Positions 17,827 through 27,584 of a stretch of DNA of 64,000 bases are shown here, in pieces. The stretch's first letter is position 1. Every line of letters begins with the position of its first letter. Below the pieces are notes generated by a model that did no database searches, was not told the DNA's origin, and was given only the letters and a program-made list of their open reading frames with translations. The position numbers and the translations under genes are program-made. Source of the stretch: Synechococcus sp. UW69 (GTDB lineage Bacteria > Cyanobacteriota > Cyanobacteriia > PCC-6307 > Cyanobiaceae); assembly GCF_900474185.1 (NCBI RefSeq), contig NZ_UCNW01000009.1:62001-126000 (forward strand), written 5' to 3'.

Positions 17827-19595
17827 ATGCGGTCCAGGGTGGCGATGCCCAGCAGTCCGAGCCCCAGTCTGAGGGTGTCCGCCGTCAAACGACAGAGGGC
17901 CAGGCGGGATGCCAGAGCTTCCGGATCTGCCTTGAGCACCGGCACCTGGTCGTAGAAGCGGTTGAACACCTGGCTGAGCTCGAACAGATAGCTGCACAAA
18001 CGATTGGGCAGCAGCTCCTCCTCCACCTCAGCGATCACGGCGTCGAACTTGAGCAGCTCCCGCACCAGGGCCCACTCCTGGGGCTCACTGAACTGCAGTT
18101 GTGCACTGGTGGCGGCAAGGTCACCACCCTTGCGGGCGATGCCGGCGATGCGCACCACGGCATAAAGGAGATAGGGCGCCGTGTTGCCCTGCAACGCCAG
18201 CATGCGATCGAAGGAGAACTGGTAGTTGGTGATCCGGTTCTGGCTGAGGTCGGCGTATTTCACCGCCGCCAAACCCACGGTTCCCGCCACATGCTGAATG
18301 AACTCCTCCGACTCGCTGCGCTCCTCCTCCTTCAGGCGTGAGCGCAGATCGGTCTCGGCGCGCTCGACGGCTTCATCGAGCAGATCCCGCAGACGCACCG
18401 TGTCGCCCGCGCGGGTCTTGAGCTTCTTGCCGTCTTCCCCCTGCACCAGGCCAAAGGGCACGTGCTCGAGGCGAGCGCCTTCAGGGATCCAGCCGGCCCG
18501 TTCGGCCACCTGGAACACACCGGCGAAATGGTTCGCCTGACCGGCATCGGTGACGTACACCACACGGCGGGCACCATCCCCCTCAGGAGCAGCACCAAAG
18601 CGGTAGCGGATTGCCGCCAGATCGGTGGTGGCGTAGTTGAAGCCGCCATCGCTCTTCTGCACGATCACCGGCAGGGGGTTGCCGTCCTTGCCCTGCACGC
18701 CTTCGAGGAACACACACTGGGCGCCGTCATCGGTGACCAACAGCTCGGCGGACTTCAACCCATCAATCACCGCCGGCAGGAAGGGGTTGTAAAACGATTC
18801 ACCGCGCTCACTCAGGCGAATGTCGAGCCGGTCGTAAATCTTCTGGAACTCACGCCGCGACTGATCGCAGAGCAGGCCCCAGGCCTTGAGCGACACCGGA
18901 TCGCCCCCCTGCAGCTTCACCACCTCATCGCGGGAGGTGGACTGGAAGGCTTCATCGTCATCGAAGCGCTTCTTGGCCTCGCGGTAGAAGGCCACCAGGT
19001 CTCCGAGATCCACCGCATCGGCGGTCTCAAGTGCTTCCGGCGCCACCTGCTTGAGATGGGTAATCAACATGCCGAACTGGGTGCCCCAGTCGCCCACGTG
19101 ATTGAGGCGCAGCACGGGATGGCCACGGAACTCCAGCACCCGCGCCAGCGAATCGCCAATGATCGTGGAGCGCAGATGCCCCACATGCATCTCCTTGGCG
19201 ATGTTGGGGCTCGAGAAGTCGACCACCACCGGTGCCTTGTTCGTCACCGCCGGCACGCCGAGCCGCTCGTCCCCAAGCCGCACCGACACCTCCGCCGCCA
19301 ACCGCTCCGGGCGAATCGTGAGGTTGATGAAACCAGGCCCGGCGATCTGAGGCTCCAGGCACAGTTCCGTGAAGGCCGTATCAGCCTTCAGCTGCTCCAC
19401 GATCGCCGTGGCGATCTGCCGTGGGGCCTGCTTCAACGGCTTGGCCAGGGGCAGCGCACCGTTGGCCTGAAAATCGCCAAATTCGGGCTTACTGGCCGGT
19501 GCTAGCTGGGGATCCAGCACCGTTTCCACCTCAGGGAAGGCCCGTTGCATCGCCGCCCGCAGCTGGGCATCCAGGGTCTGGGACAGGCTGAGCAT
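17823..19595 (-). CDS. argS: arginyl-tRNA synthetase
   Basis: ArgS charges tRNA-Arg. The 590-residue class I synthetase has the N-terminal Add1 domain, the HIGH-type motif HVGHLRST at residues 137-144 preceded by [11 protein letters not shown], and the class signature [12 protein letters not shown]. The KMSKS loop is replaced by KKLKTRAG, as is normal for ArgRS. The C-terminal anticodon-binding domain ([14 protein letters not shown] ... [14 protein letters not shown]) is complete. It lies 43 bases after nadC and overlaps hisC. Confidence 0.98.
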   Translation of the reverse strand: MLSLSQTLDAQLRAAMQRAFPEVETVLDPQLAPASKPEFGDFQANGALPLAKPLKQAPRQIATAIVEQLKADTAFTELCLEPQIAGPGFINLTIRPERLAAEVSVRLGDERLGVPAVTNKAPVVVDFSSPNIAKEMHVGHLRSTIIGDSLARVLEFRGHPVLRLNHVGDWGTQFGMLITHLKQVAPEALETADAVDLGDLVAFYREAKKRFDDDEAFQSTSRDEVVKLQGGDPVSLKAWGLLCDQSRREFQKIYDRLDIRLSERGESFYNPFLPAVIDGLKSAELLVTDDGAQCVFLEGVQGKDGNPLPVIVQKSDGGFNYATTDLAAIRYRFGAAPEGDGARRVVYVTDAGQANHFAGVFQVAERAGWIPEGARLEHVPFGLVQGEDGKKLKTRAGDTVRLRDLLDEAVERAETDLRSRLKEEERSESEEFIQHVAGTVGLAAVKYADLSQNRITNYQFSFDRMLALQGNTAPYLLYAVVRIAGIARKGGDLAATSAQLQFSEPQEWALVRELLKFDAVIAEVEEELLPNRLCSYLFELSQVFNRFYDQVPVLKADPEALASRLALCRLTADTLRLGLGLLGIATLDRM

Positions 19596-19638
19596 GGGCA
19601 GTGCGTGGCCGGAGGAATCCGGCTCTGATCATCCCTCT

Positions 19639-20478
19639 TCAGGTGAAGCGCATGCTCAGATCGAGCCAGCGGCTCCGGGTGACCGGCGCGCTGGTGGAGA
19701 TCAGATCGATCCCGGTGGCGGCATAGGCCTGCAGCTGTTCGGGCTGAATGCCCGAGGCCTCAAGCACCACCCCACTAGCGCTGCAGTCACGCAGGCGAGG
19801 CACCAGAGCACTGAGCTGCTGGGGAGTGAACTCATCAAGGAGCACTCCATTGGCGCCCGCCTGAACCGCTTCCAGCGCCTGGGCATCGGTCTCTGCTTCC
19901 ACAATCACGGCCGTGGGCCAGGGCGCCTGCTCGCGCACGGCTGCAATGGCCGCCGTGATGCCCCCCGCCCAGGCAATGTGGTTCTCCTTAAGCATGGCCG
20001 CGTCATCGAGCCCCATGCGGTGGTTGATGCCGCCGCCGCAACGCACCGCGTATTTCTCCAGCACGCGAAGCCCAGGGGTGGTCTTGCGGGTGTCAGCAAG
20101 ACGCACACCCGTGCCCTGGAGTTGGGCCACCAGATCAGCGGTGGCTGTGGCAATGCCCGACAGCCGCATGGCCAGATTCAAGGCAGTGCGTTCTCCTGCC
20201 ACCAAAGCCGTTGCAGGTCCCTGCAGCTCCAGCAGGCATTCGCCCACCTCGACGGCGGCGCCGTCCTCCCGCAGCAAACGCACGCTCACCCCAGGATCAA
20301 GGCGCTGAAACAAGCGCTGCACCAACGGGCCACCGCAGAACCGCCCCTCCTGGTTGGCGACCCAATGGGCTTGACCCTGCTGGCCCTTCAACGCAGCAGC
20401 CGTCAGATCACCGCGACCGATGTCTTCCTCCAGCCAGGTCTCCAACGCAGCGGTGAGTGCCGGGGATTGCCAGTCCAA
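19639..20478 (-). CDS. nadC: nicotinate-nucleotide pyrophosphorylase (quinolinate phosphoribosyltransferase)
   Basis: NadC makes nicotinate mononucleotide from quinolinate and PRPP in de novo NAD synthesis. The 279-residue product has the start LEEDIGRGDLTA, the active-site segment ERTALNLAMRLSGIATAT, DTRKTTPGLRVLEKYAVRCGG (interrupted here for length) and HIAWAGG. It ends with the ASGI and GIDLIST strands of the barrel. It lies 23 bases after mnmE and 43 bases before argS on the same strand. No other NAD synthesis gene is in the window. Confidence 0.97.
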   Translation of the reverse strand: MDWQSPALTAALETWLEEDIGRGDLTAAALKGQQGQAHWVANQEGRFCGGPLVQRLFQRLDPGVSVRLLREDGAAVEVGECLLELQGPATALVAGERTALNLAMRLSGIATATADLVAQLQGTGVRLADTRKTTPGLRVLEKYAVRCGGGINHRMGLDDAAMLKENHIAWAGGITAAIAAVREQAPWPTAVIVEAETDAQALEAVQAGANGVLLDEFTPQQLSALVPRLRDCSASGVVLEASGIQPEQLQAYAATGIDLISTSAPVTRSRWLDLSMRFT

Positions 20479-20501
20479 ACGGTTCCTGAAGTCCGATGCA
20501 T

Positions 20502-21854
20502 CTATTTTCCGATGCAGAAGCGCGAAAACACCCGATCCAGCACCGCTTCGGTGAGCTCTTCCCCGGTGATCTCCCCCAGAGATCGGATTGCCTCCCGCAG
20601 GTCGATGGTCCAGAAGTCCCAGGGCAGCTGCTGGGCCGCCACCTCTTGGCTGCGGGCCAGGGCCTCAGCCGCTCGGGCGGCGAGATCGCGTTGACGTTGG
20701 TTCAGCGCCACCAACATGCCGTCGGTTCCTGCAGCACCACAACGTTCGAGCAGGGCCTGCACCAGAGCCGCTTCACCCGTGCCCTCCAACGCGGACAGCT
20801 GAACATCCACCGGCTGGGGGAACGAACCCGCAGGGAGATCCGCCTTGTTGGCGACAAGGATCCTGGGGATCTGCTCGGGGATGCGCGCCAGCAATGCTGC
20901 ATCTTCGGCGGTCCAGCCCGCATGGCCATCCAGCACCAACAGCACCACATCCGCCGTGGCCAAAGCTTCCTCGCTGCGGGCAATTCCCAGCTGCTCCACC
21001 GCGTCATCGGTGCTGCGAATGCCGGCGGTGTCGAGCAGGGTGATCGGCACCCCCTCCAGCACGATCTCGCTCTCCAGCAGATCCCGGGTGGTACCCGGCA
21101 GATCGGTCACGATCGCCCGCTCGCGGCGGCTCAGACGATTGAGCAGGGAACTCTTGCCCACGTTGGGGCGACCCACCAGCGCCACCCGCAGGCCCTGGCG
21201 CAGGGCATCTCCCCGCTCTCCGTCACGAACCAGCTGCTGAAGCTCCAGGCGCACGGCTTGCAGCTGCTGCAGCAACGCATCGCCATCCAAAGGGGGCAAA
21301 TCCTCCTCGAAATCCACCCGAGCCTCCAGCTCGGTGAGCTGGTCGAGCAGCCGTTCCCGTAGATCTGTGATCTGGGCCTGGATCCCGCCATCAAGGCCCG
21401 CCATCGCCAACTCGGCCGCCCGGCGGCTGCGGGCCGCCACCAGCTCACTCACCGCCTCGGCGCGGGTGAGGTCGAGCCGACCGTTGAGCACCGCCCGTTG
21501 GCTGAACTCGCCAGGCAAGGCCCGACGAACTCCCGGCTGCCCCAGCACCTGTTCGAGCACCCGCTGAACAGCGATCACCCCGCCGTGGCAATGGATCTCC
21601 ACCACGTCCTCCCCGGTGAAGCTCCGCGGGCCCCGCATCAGCAGCATCAGCACTTCATCCAGTCGCCGGCCTGCGCCATCGATCACGTGGCCATACACCA
21701 CCCGATGCGATGCCCACTCCTGACGGCCCGGGCAGTGCACAACGCTGCGCCCCACCGCTTCCGCCGAAGGCCCGGAGAGACGAATAACAGCAATCCCACC
21801 CTGACCTGGAGCCACTGCGGTGGCCACCGCCGCAATCGTGTCGGTGCTGGGCAC
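20502..21854 (-). CDS. mnmE: tRNA modification GTPase MnmE
   Basis: MnmE, with MnmG, installs the 5-carboxymethylaminomethyl group at wobble U34 of tRNAs. The 450-residue protein has the N-terminal folate-binding domain (TIAAVATAVAPGQGGIAVIR), a central GTPase domain with G1 GRPNVGKSS, G3 DTAGIRST and G4 NKADL, and the C-terminal FCIGK with the conserved cysteine. The GTG at 21854 is chosen because the protein then begins VPSTDTIAAVAT, as family members do; the frame is open upstream but that is antisense to the DUF2062 gene. It is first in the - strand run to the asparaginase gene. Confidence 0.97.
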   Translation of the reverse strand: MPSTDTIAAVATAVAPGQGGIAVIRLSGPSAEAVGRSVVHCPGRQEWASHRVVYGHVIDGAGRRLDEVLMLLMRGPRSFTGEDVVEIHCHGGVIAVQRVLEQVLGQPGVRRALPGEFSQRAVLNGRLDLTRAEAVSELVAARSRRAAELAMAGLDGGIQAQITDLRERLLDQLTELEARVDFEEDLPPLDGDALLQQLQAVRLELQQLVRDGERGDALRQGLRVALVGRPNVGKSSLLNRLSRRERAIVTDLPGTTRDLLESEIVLEGVPITLLDTAGIRSTDDAVEQLGIARSEEALATADVVLLVLDGHAGWTAEDAALLARIPEQIPRILVANKADLPAGSFPQPVDVQLSALEGTGEAALVQALLERCGAAGTDGMLVALNQRQRDLAARAAEALARSQEVAAQQLPWDFWTIDLREAIRSLGEITGEELTEAVLDRVFSRFCIGK

Positions 21855-21908
21855 AGCAGTCGCCGCTGATGATCCATACCTAGGATCCAGCCGACATTTG
21901 CTGGGTTC

Positions 21909-22382
21909 ATGCGCCGGTTGCTGCGCCTCAGTCGCATCCGGATGCGCCGCGGGGTCCTCTGGTTGTGGAGACAGGAGGGAACCCCAGGACAACGGGCCCG
22001 TGGCCTGGCCGCCGGCGTGTTCTGCGGCTGCTACCCCTTCTTCGGACTGCAGATCTTCCTCAGCGTGGGCGTCGCCACCTTGGTGCGTGGCAACCACCTG
22101 CTCGCCGCCGCAGGCACCTTGGTCAGCAACCCCCTCACCTATCTGCCTCTCTACTGGTTCAACTATCTGGTGGGCTGTCAGCTGCTGGGCCCTGGCCGAT
22201 GCGCGATCAACCTTGCGGAGCTCAATCGCAGCAGCCTGTGGTCCCAGGGCTGGGACTTCACCCAACGCATCCTGCTGGGCTCGACCGTTGTGGGGATGGT
22301 GCTGGCCATCGCCAGCGGCTGGATGGCCTACCGCCTGTTTCTGCGGCGCGGGGCCCATCCTGTGGTGAGCAGAAGTCGCTAA
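21909..22382 (+). CDS. DUF2062 family membrane protein
   Basis: The 157-residue protein matches DUF2062: a basic N-terminus (RRLLRLSRIRMRRGVLWLW), the conserved GTPGQRARGLAAGVFCGCYPFFG, two central helices, and NPLTYLPLYWFNYLVGCQLLG, then a last helix. In some bacteria this domain is fused to glycosyltransferases or SAM enzymes, but here it stands alone; no function is known. It is divergent from mnmE and its stop overlaps the stop of the convergent RSH gene by 4 bases. Confidence 0.85.
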   Translation: MRRLLRLSRIRMRRGVLWLWRQEGTPGQRARGLAAGVFCGCYPFFGLQIFLSVGVATLVRGNHLLAAAGTLVSNPLTYLPLYWFNYLVGCQLLGPGRCAINLAELNRSSLWSQGWDFTQRILLGSTVVGMVLAIASGWMAYRLFLRRGAHPVVSRSR

Positions 22383-24712
22383 CCCGTTCCCACCCGGGCA
22401 ATCCCGATCACATCCGCCATCGAGCGGATCTGGACCATCGTGCGGCTGAGCTGATCCGCACCATCCAACTCAACCCGCAGATCAATGCGGGCCGGCCGGC
22501 CCGCTGCGGTGGTCACCCGAGCATCACTGACGTTGATGGCGCCATCGGAGAGGCGCATCAAGATGTCCTTGAGGATGCCAACGCGATCAATCACCTCGAT
22601 CCGCAGCTGCACGGGGAAGCGTTGCTTCTCCCGTTGGGCGTGGGTGGTGTTCCAACGCACGGGTAAACGCCGTTCCAGCGGAATCGTCTCCACGTTGGAG
22701 CAGTCCTGCCGGTGAATGGTGATGCCGTGGTTGCCGAGGGCCACCGTGCCCACGATCAATTCGCCCGGCAGCGGGCTGCAGCAGCCTCCTAGGCGGTAAT
22801 CCAATCCCTCCAGTCCAAGGATCGCCCCTTCACCTCCAGAACGATCCGGCGCCACATCCCGCGATGGCACCAGAGCCATCGCCACCTCTTCGTTGCTGGG
22901 CGGCGCCTGCTGCTGTTCCGCCAGCAGGCGCATCTCCTCCCGCAGACGATTGAGCGCTTGCTGCAGCGTCACATCACCGAATCCCAGTGACGCCAACAGA
23001 TCCTCGGTGGTGGGCACATTGCAGCGTTGCGCCACCCGCTGCATCGCCTCACTGTTCAGCAGGGCATCGAAGCCATCACGCCCCAGCTCCCGCTCCAGCA
23101 GATCCTTGCCCCGTTCGATCGTTTCATCGCGGTGGCTGCGCTTGTACCACTGACGAATACGGTTGCGGGCCGTGGGCGTGGCCACAAAGTTCAACCAATC
23201 CAGGCTGGGGTGAGCCGTCTTGCTGGTGAGCACCTGAACGAAATCACCGTTTTGCAGCGGTGTGGCCAGGGGGCAGAGCCGATCATTGATGCGGACGCCA
23301 TGGCAGTGGTCGCCCACTTCGGAGTGGATGCGATAGGCGAAGTCGACAGCGGTTGCCCCTTTGCGCAAACCGAGCAGATCACCCTTCGGTGTGAACACAA
23401 ACACCTCTTCGTCAAAGAGGTCTTCCTTGATCGACGAGAGGTAGTCGTTGTGATCGTCATTTCCTCCTTCCTGTTGCCAATCCACCAGCTGACGCAGCCA
23501 GTTGAACCGCTCCGCATCACTGCTGCTGCTGGCCGGCGAGCCTCCTTCCTTGTATTTCCAGTGGGCCGCAATCCCGAATTCGGCCACATGGTGCATCTCA
23601 AGGGTGCGGATCTGCACTTCGATCGGGCGATGCCGACCGATTACCGCTGTATGGAGGGATTGATACCCATTGGGTTTCGGCAACCCGATGTAGTCCTTGA
23701 ACCGACCAGGAATCGGACGAAAGGTGTCGTGAACCACCGCCAGCGCGCGGTAACAGCTTTCGACATTGGTGGTGAGAATCCGCAACGCCGCCACGTCGTA
23801 GATCTCGTTGAACTCCTTCTGCTGACGCTGCATCTTGCTCCAGATGCCATAGAGATGCTTGGGACGACCCGTCACCTCGCAGTGCTCTAAGCCAGCTCGT
23901 TCCAGCCGCTCATTCAGCAGCCCCACCGTGACACCGAGCCGCTCCTCCCGCTCGCTGCGCTTGGTGGCCACCTCCTCTTGAATCTCACGGAAGGCCTCCG
24001 GTTCCAGCAATTTGAACGCCAGATCCTCCAGCTCCCACTTGAAGCGGCCGATGCCGAGCCGGTTGGCGAGGGGTGCATAGATCTCACGCGTTTCGCGGGC
24101 GATCCGCTGGCGCTTCTCCTCCTTCAGAGCACCAAGGGTGCGCATGTTGTGCAACCGGTCCGCCAGCTTCACCAACACCACGCGGATGTCGCTGGCCATC
24201 TCCAGGAACATCCGCCGCAGATTTTCCGCCTGCGCTTCCGTGCGGTCGTTGAAGTGAATTCCGCCGAGCTTGGTGACACCCTCCACCAGTTCACGCACCT
24301 CTGAACCGAAGTACTGCTCGATCTGATCGGGGGTGACGTCGGTGTCCTCGACCACGTCATGGAGGAACCCAGCAGCAATCACGGGGGCACTGGCGCCGAT
24401 ATCCCGCAACAGATCCGCCACCGCCACCGGATGAACGATGTAGGGGTCACCACTGGCCCGGAACTGTCCCTCGTGGAGCTGAAAACCGAAATCGAAGGCC
24501 GACACCAGCAGCGCCTCGGAATCCGTAGGGCAGCTTTGACCGATGCCGGGCGGCACATTGGCGATGCACTCCCTCAACCAGTCCGGCAGAGAGATGTCGT
24601 AGTCATCCGGATGGCGGATGGGATGGCGCCGGACTTCTGGCAACACACACGCCACCGCAGCCGAACCAGTGCTGGCTCGGGGCTCGTTGGGTGTTGAGGC
24701 GGCGTTGAGCAT
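22379..24712 (-). CDS. spoT: bifunctional (p)ppGpp synthetase/hydrolase, RSH family
   Basis: This is the stringent-response enzyme that makes and degrades (p)ppGpp. The 777-residue product has the HD hydrolase domain (HDVVEDT, residues 118-124), the synthetase domain with RFKDYIGLPKPNGYQSLHT, a TGS domain (VFTPKGDLLGLRKGATAVDFAYRIH split here), a CC/ZFD region (RLGGCCSPLPGE) and a C-terminal ACT domain. All hydrolase and synthetase signatures look intact, so both activities are expected, as for the single long RSH of most cyanobacteria. It is divergent from the double ABC ATPase gene. The start MLNAASTPNEP is the first ATG in an open frame. Confidence 0.96.
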   Translation of the reverse strand: MLNAASTPNEPRASTGSAAVACVLPEVRRHPIRHPDDYDISLPDWLRECIANVPPGIGQSCPTDSEALLVSAFDFGFQLHEGQFRASGDPYIVHPVAVADLLRDIGASAPVIAAGFLHDVVEDTDVTPDQIEQYFGSEVRELVEGVTKLGGIHFNDRTEAQAENLRRMFLEMASDIRVVLVKLADRLHNMRTLGALKEEKRQRIARETREIYAPLANRLGIGRFKWELEDLAFKLLEPEAFREIQEEVATKRSEREERLGVTVGLLNERLERAGLEHCEVTGRPKHLYGIWSKMQRQQKEFNEIYDVAALRILTTNVESCYRALAVVHDTFRPIPGRFKDYIGLPKPNGYQSLHTAVIGRHRPIEVQIRTLEMHHVAEFGIAAHWKYKEGGSPASSSSDAERFNWLRQLVDWQQEGGNDDHNDYLSSIKEDLFDEEVFVFTPKGDLLGLRKGATAVDFAYRIHSEVGDHCHGVRINDRLCPLATPLQNGDFVQVLTSKTAHPSLDWLNFVATPTARNRIRQWYKRSHRDETIERGKDLLERELGRDGFDALLNSEAMQRVAQRCNVPTTEDLLASLGFGDVTLQQALNRLREEMRLLAEQQQAPPSNEEVAMALVPSRDVAPDRSGGEGAILGLEGLDYRLGGCCSPLPGELIVGTVALGNHGITIHRQDCSNVETIPLERRLPVRWNTTHAQREKQRFPVQLRIEVIDRVGILKDILMRLSDGAINVSDARVTTAAGRPARIDLRVELDGADQLSRTMVQIRSMADVIGIARVGTG

Positions 24713-24777
24713 CCGACCCAGCGGATCAATCCATGGTATTCAGTGCAGGACCTCCCGTCTTTCCTGCCGCACTGTTC

Positions 24778-26373
24778 ATGGGCCGGCCTGTTCTGGAACT
24801 CGAACAGCTGCGACTGCGCTACCCCGGCAGTGAGTACTGGACGCTGGATGGGCTGAATTTGAGCCTCGAGCCCGGGGAGACCCTGGCCTTGGTGGGATCT
24901 TCAGGATGCGGCAAAAGCACCGTGGCCCGCGCCGTGATGCAGCTGCTGCCACGGGGAACAGTCTGTGAAGGTCGGCTGGACTTAACCGGCCAGGATCCAC
25001 GCCAGCTCAGGCGACCGCAGTTGCGACAGCTGCGCGGTGAGGCCGTGGGTCTGGTGTTCCAGGACCCGATGACGCGGATGAATCCGCTGATGACCGTGGG
25101 GGGACATCTGATCGACACCCTCAGAGCCCACCGGCCTGACACCAGCAACACGGCCCACCAAGAACGGGCCCGAGAGCTGCTGGAACGGGTGGGCATCGGT
25201 GCCAACCGCTTCCGCGCCTACCCCCATGAGCTCAGCGGTGGCATGCGACAACGCCTGGCCATTGCCCTGGCGATTGCCCTGGAACCGCCGCTGCTGATCG
25301 CCGATGAACCCACCACCAGCCTGGATGTGGCTGTAGCAGGGCAGGTGATGGCCGAGCTGAGTGGTCTCTGCAAAGAACTGGGCAGTGCTTTGCTGCTGAT
25401 CAGCCATGACCTGGCCATGGCTGCCCGCTGGTGCGACCGCATGGCGATGCTCGACAGCGGACGCAAGGTGGAGGACGGCCCCAGCCATCAGCTGCTTACC
25501 AGGCCGAAGTCTTCCGTGGGGCAACGCCTGGTCTCCGCAGCACAGGCCCGTGAAGGTGGGAGGTCGCCGGCACGTCCCGACAACAGCAGCGTGCTGAAGG
25601 TGGAGGAACTGCGCTGCTGGCATGCGGTGGGTGGCGCGCCTTGGTCTCCTGTCTGGCTGAAGGCAGTGGATGGGGTGAGTTTCGAGCTCAGGGCCGGGGA
25701 AAGTCTTGGAGTTGTCGGAGCATCCGGCTGTGGCAAAAGCACCCTCTGCCGAGCATTGATGGGGCTCAATCCCATCCGCGGCGGACGGGTCGACCTGCTC
25801 GGCCAGGCTCTGCTGAGCCTGCGGGGAGAAGCGCTGCGGTCAGCCCGTCGGGCCCTTCAAATGGTGTTTCAGGACCCTCTGGCCTGCCTGAATCCCGCTC
25901 TGCAGGTGGCTGATGCAATCGCCGATCCATTGCTAATCCATGGCATCTGCTCCAAAGCTGCAGCCCGGGAGGAAGCCCGACGCCTGCTGGAACGGGTCGG
26001 ACTCAGCCCTGCAGAGCAGTTTCAGGAGCGCCTGCCAAAGCAGCTCTCCGGTGGACAGCAACAACGGGTGGCGATCGCGCGCGCCCTGGCCTTGAAGCCC
26101 AAGGTGCTGATCTGCGATGAGAGCGTCAGCATGCTTGATGCAGAAGTGCAGGCGGATGTTCTGGGCCTACTGAGGGAGCTGCAGCAGGAGCTGGGCCTCG
26201 CGATCGTGTTCATCACCCATGACCTCTCGGTGGCCAGTGGCTTCTGTCACCGGGTGATGGTGCTGGACAAGGGGAAGGTGGTTGAGGAGGGCCCAGGGGA
26301 CCGGATCTTCAGCGCTCCACAGGCACCCATCAGCCAGACCCTGGTGGAGGCCTGCCCAAGGCTGCCCCGCTGA
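24778..26373 (+). CDS. peptide/nickel-type ABC transporter, two ATPase domains in one chain
   Basis: The 531-residue product holds two complete OppD/OppF-like ATPases in tandem. Domain one has Walker A GSSGCGKST, signature LSGGMRQR and Walker B LLIADEPTTS. Domain two, from about residue 285, has GASGCGKST, LSGGQQQR and VLICDESVSM. It would energise import of oligopeptides or similar solutes from the cytoplasmic face. No permease or binding protein lies beside it, so its partners are elsewhere. In the second domain the Walker B glutamate and the following SVS (instead of PTS) are typical of OppF-like proteins. I chose the ATG at 24778 (MGRPVLELEQLRLRYPG) over one at 24733. Confidence 0.93.
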   Translation: MGRPVLELEQLRLRYPGSEYWTLDGLNLSLEPGETLALVGSSGCGKSTVARAVMQLLPRGTVCEGRLDLTGQDPRQLRRPQLRQLRGEAVGLVFQDPMTRMNPLMTVGGHLIDTLRAHRPDTSNTAHQERARELLERVGIGANRFRAYPHELSGGMRQRLAIALAIALEPPLLIADEPTTSLDVAVAGQVMAELSGLCKELGSALLLISHDLAMAARWCDRMAMLDSGRKVEDGPSHQLLTRPKSSVGQRLVSAAQAREGGRSPARPDNSSVLKVEELRCWHAVGGAPWSPVWLKAVDGVSFELRAGESLGVVGASGCGKSTLCRALMGLNPIRGGRVDLLGQALLSLRGEALRSARRALQMVFQDPLACLNPALQVADAIADPLLIHGICSKAAAREEARRLLERVGLSPAEQFQERLPKQLSGGQQQRVAIARALALKPKVLICDESVSMLDAEVQADVLGLLRELQQELGLAIVFITHDLSVASGFCHRVMVLDKGKVVEEGPGDRIFSAPQAPISQTLVEACPRLPR

Positions 26374-26582
26374 ACTCAAGCAGTCTCTGAAAGGTCAACC
26401 ACGATCAGGTGCCGGCGCAAGGAAGCAGGAAGCACCTCACGGCGCACGGAGCGGATCAAAGCGGAGACCCAAGTTCTGTTGCAACGAACCCGTATGACCA
26501 TCGATCGGCCTATGGATCAACCACCATCAAAAAGCGGATTCAGCACTTGTCCAGTGCACCCCTGAACCTGCAACTCTCCCCA

Positions 26583-27584
26583 TCAACCCGACGCGGCGCG
26601 CCGCCGCAACACCCCCAATAACTTCTCCATCACCGGCGGAAGGGGTGCCTCAAACACCATCCGTTCACGACTGATTGGATGGTCCAGCCCCAACTGCACG
26701 GCATGCAGCGCTTGGCCGGGCAGTTCGATCGGCAATTTGCGGCAGCGGCTGTAGGTGGGATCCCCCACCACGGGGTGATTGATATGGGCGCAGTGGACCC
26801 GGATCTGATGGGTCCGCCCGGTGTCGAGCTTGAACCGCAACAGGGAGTAGTCCCCGAGACGCTCCACCAGGGTCCAGTGGGTGCAGGCGTAACGGCCGTT
26901 TTCAGTGCTCACCACGGCGTACTTCTTGCGATCCACCGGATGACGACCGATGGCGCCGACGATCGAGCCGGAGTCGCCGTCGGGCACACCGTGGACAACG
27001 GCGAAGTACTCACGGGAAGCGATCCGTTTCTGGATCTGAACCTGCAACCGCACCAGGGCCTCCTGGCTCTTGGCGATCACGATGCAGCCGGTGGTGTCTT
27101 TGTCGAGACGGTGGACAATCCCCGGGCGCAGCTTGCCGCTGATCCCAGGCAGATCGGGGCAGTGATGCAGCAGACCGTTGACCAAGGTGCCGTCCTTGTT
27201 GCCCGGTGCCGGGTGCACCGTCAAACCTGCGGGCTTGTTGAGCACGATCAGATGATCGTCTTCAAACAGCACATCCAGATCCATCGGCTCCGGCTTGAGG
27301 TAAGGCAACGGTTCCGGGGGCGGCATCCAGAGCTGCACTTCGTCGCCCTGACGCAACGGTGTTTTGGCCTTGCCGGTCTTGCCGTTGACGCGCACATACC
27401 CCGCGTCGATGAACTTCTGAATCCGGGCTCTGCTCTGCTCCGTGCGCTGACTGACCAGCCAACGGTCCAGCCGCATCGGCAGCGGTTTGGGATACCTCAA
27501 CGTGAGCAGCTCTCCCTCACCCTCCCCAAAGCGGTCGGTAAAGGTCTCTTCCGGCAGCGGAGGACGCTTCCACTGCGGACTCAT
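26583..27584 (-). CDS. rluD: 23S rRNA pseudouridine synthase, RluA/RluD family
   Basis: The 333-residue protein has an N-terminal S4 RNA-binding domain (MRLDRWLVSQRTEQSRARIQ) and a RluA-type catalytic domain with the catalytic aspartate in HRLDKDTTG. LVNGLLHHC and RTHQIRVH are also present. It isomerises uridines in 23S rRNA; the RluD sites in helix 69 are likely but not proven. Its start overlaps the rbgA stop by 4 bases, so two ribosome-biogenesis proteins are co-expressed. The 209-base gap after it (26374-26582), facing the ABC gene, holds only short hairpins. Confidence 0.9.
   Translation of the reverse strand: MSPQWKRPPLPEETFTDRFGEGEGELLTLRYPKPLPMRLDRWLVSQRTEQSRARIQKFIDAGYVRVNGKTGKAKTPLRQGDEVQLWMPPPEPLPYLKPEPMDLDVLFEDDHLIVLNKPAGLTVHPAPGNKDGTLVNGLLHHCPDLPGISGKLRPGIVHRLDKDTTGCIVIAKSQEALVRLQVQIQKRIASREYFAVVHGVPDGDSGSIVGAIGRHPVDRKKYAVVSTENGRYACTHWTLVERLGDYSLLRFKLDTGRTHQIRVHCAHINHPVVGDPTYSRCRKLPIELPGQALHAVQLGLDHPISRERMVFEAPLPPVMEKLLGVLRRRAASG

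Noticed and set aside
19605-19632. Hairpin GCCGGA-GGAA-TCCGGC between nadC and argS
   Set aside because: The stem is perfect but has no T-run on either strand, so it does not look like a terminator.
26374-26582. Possible small RNA in the gap between the ABC ATPase and rluD genes
   Set aside because: There are short complementary pieces (AGGTGC with GCACCT; GCACT with AGTGC) but no run of T after a stem and no promoter-like pair; I see nothing firm.
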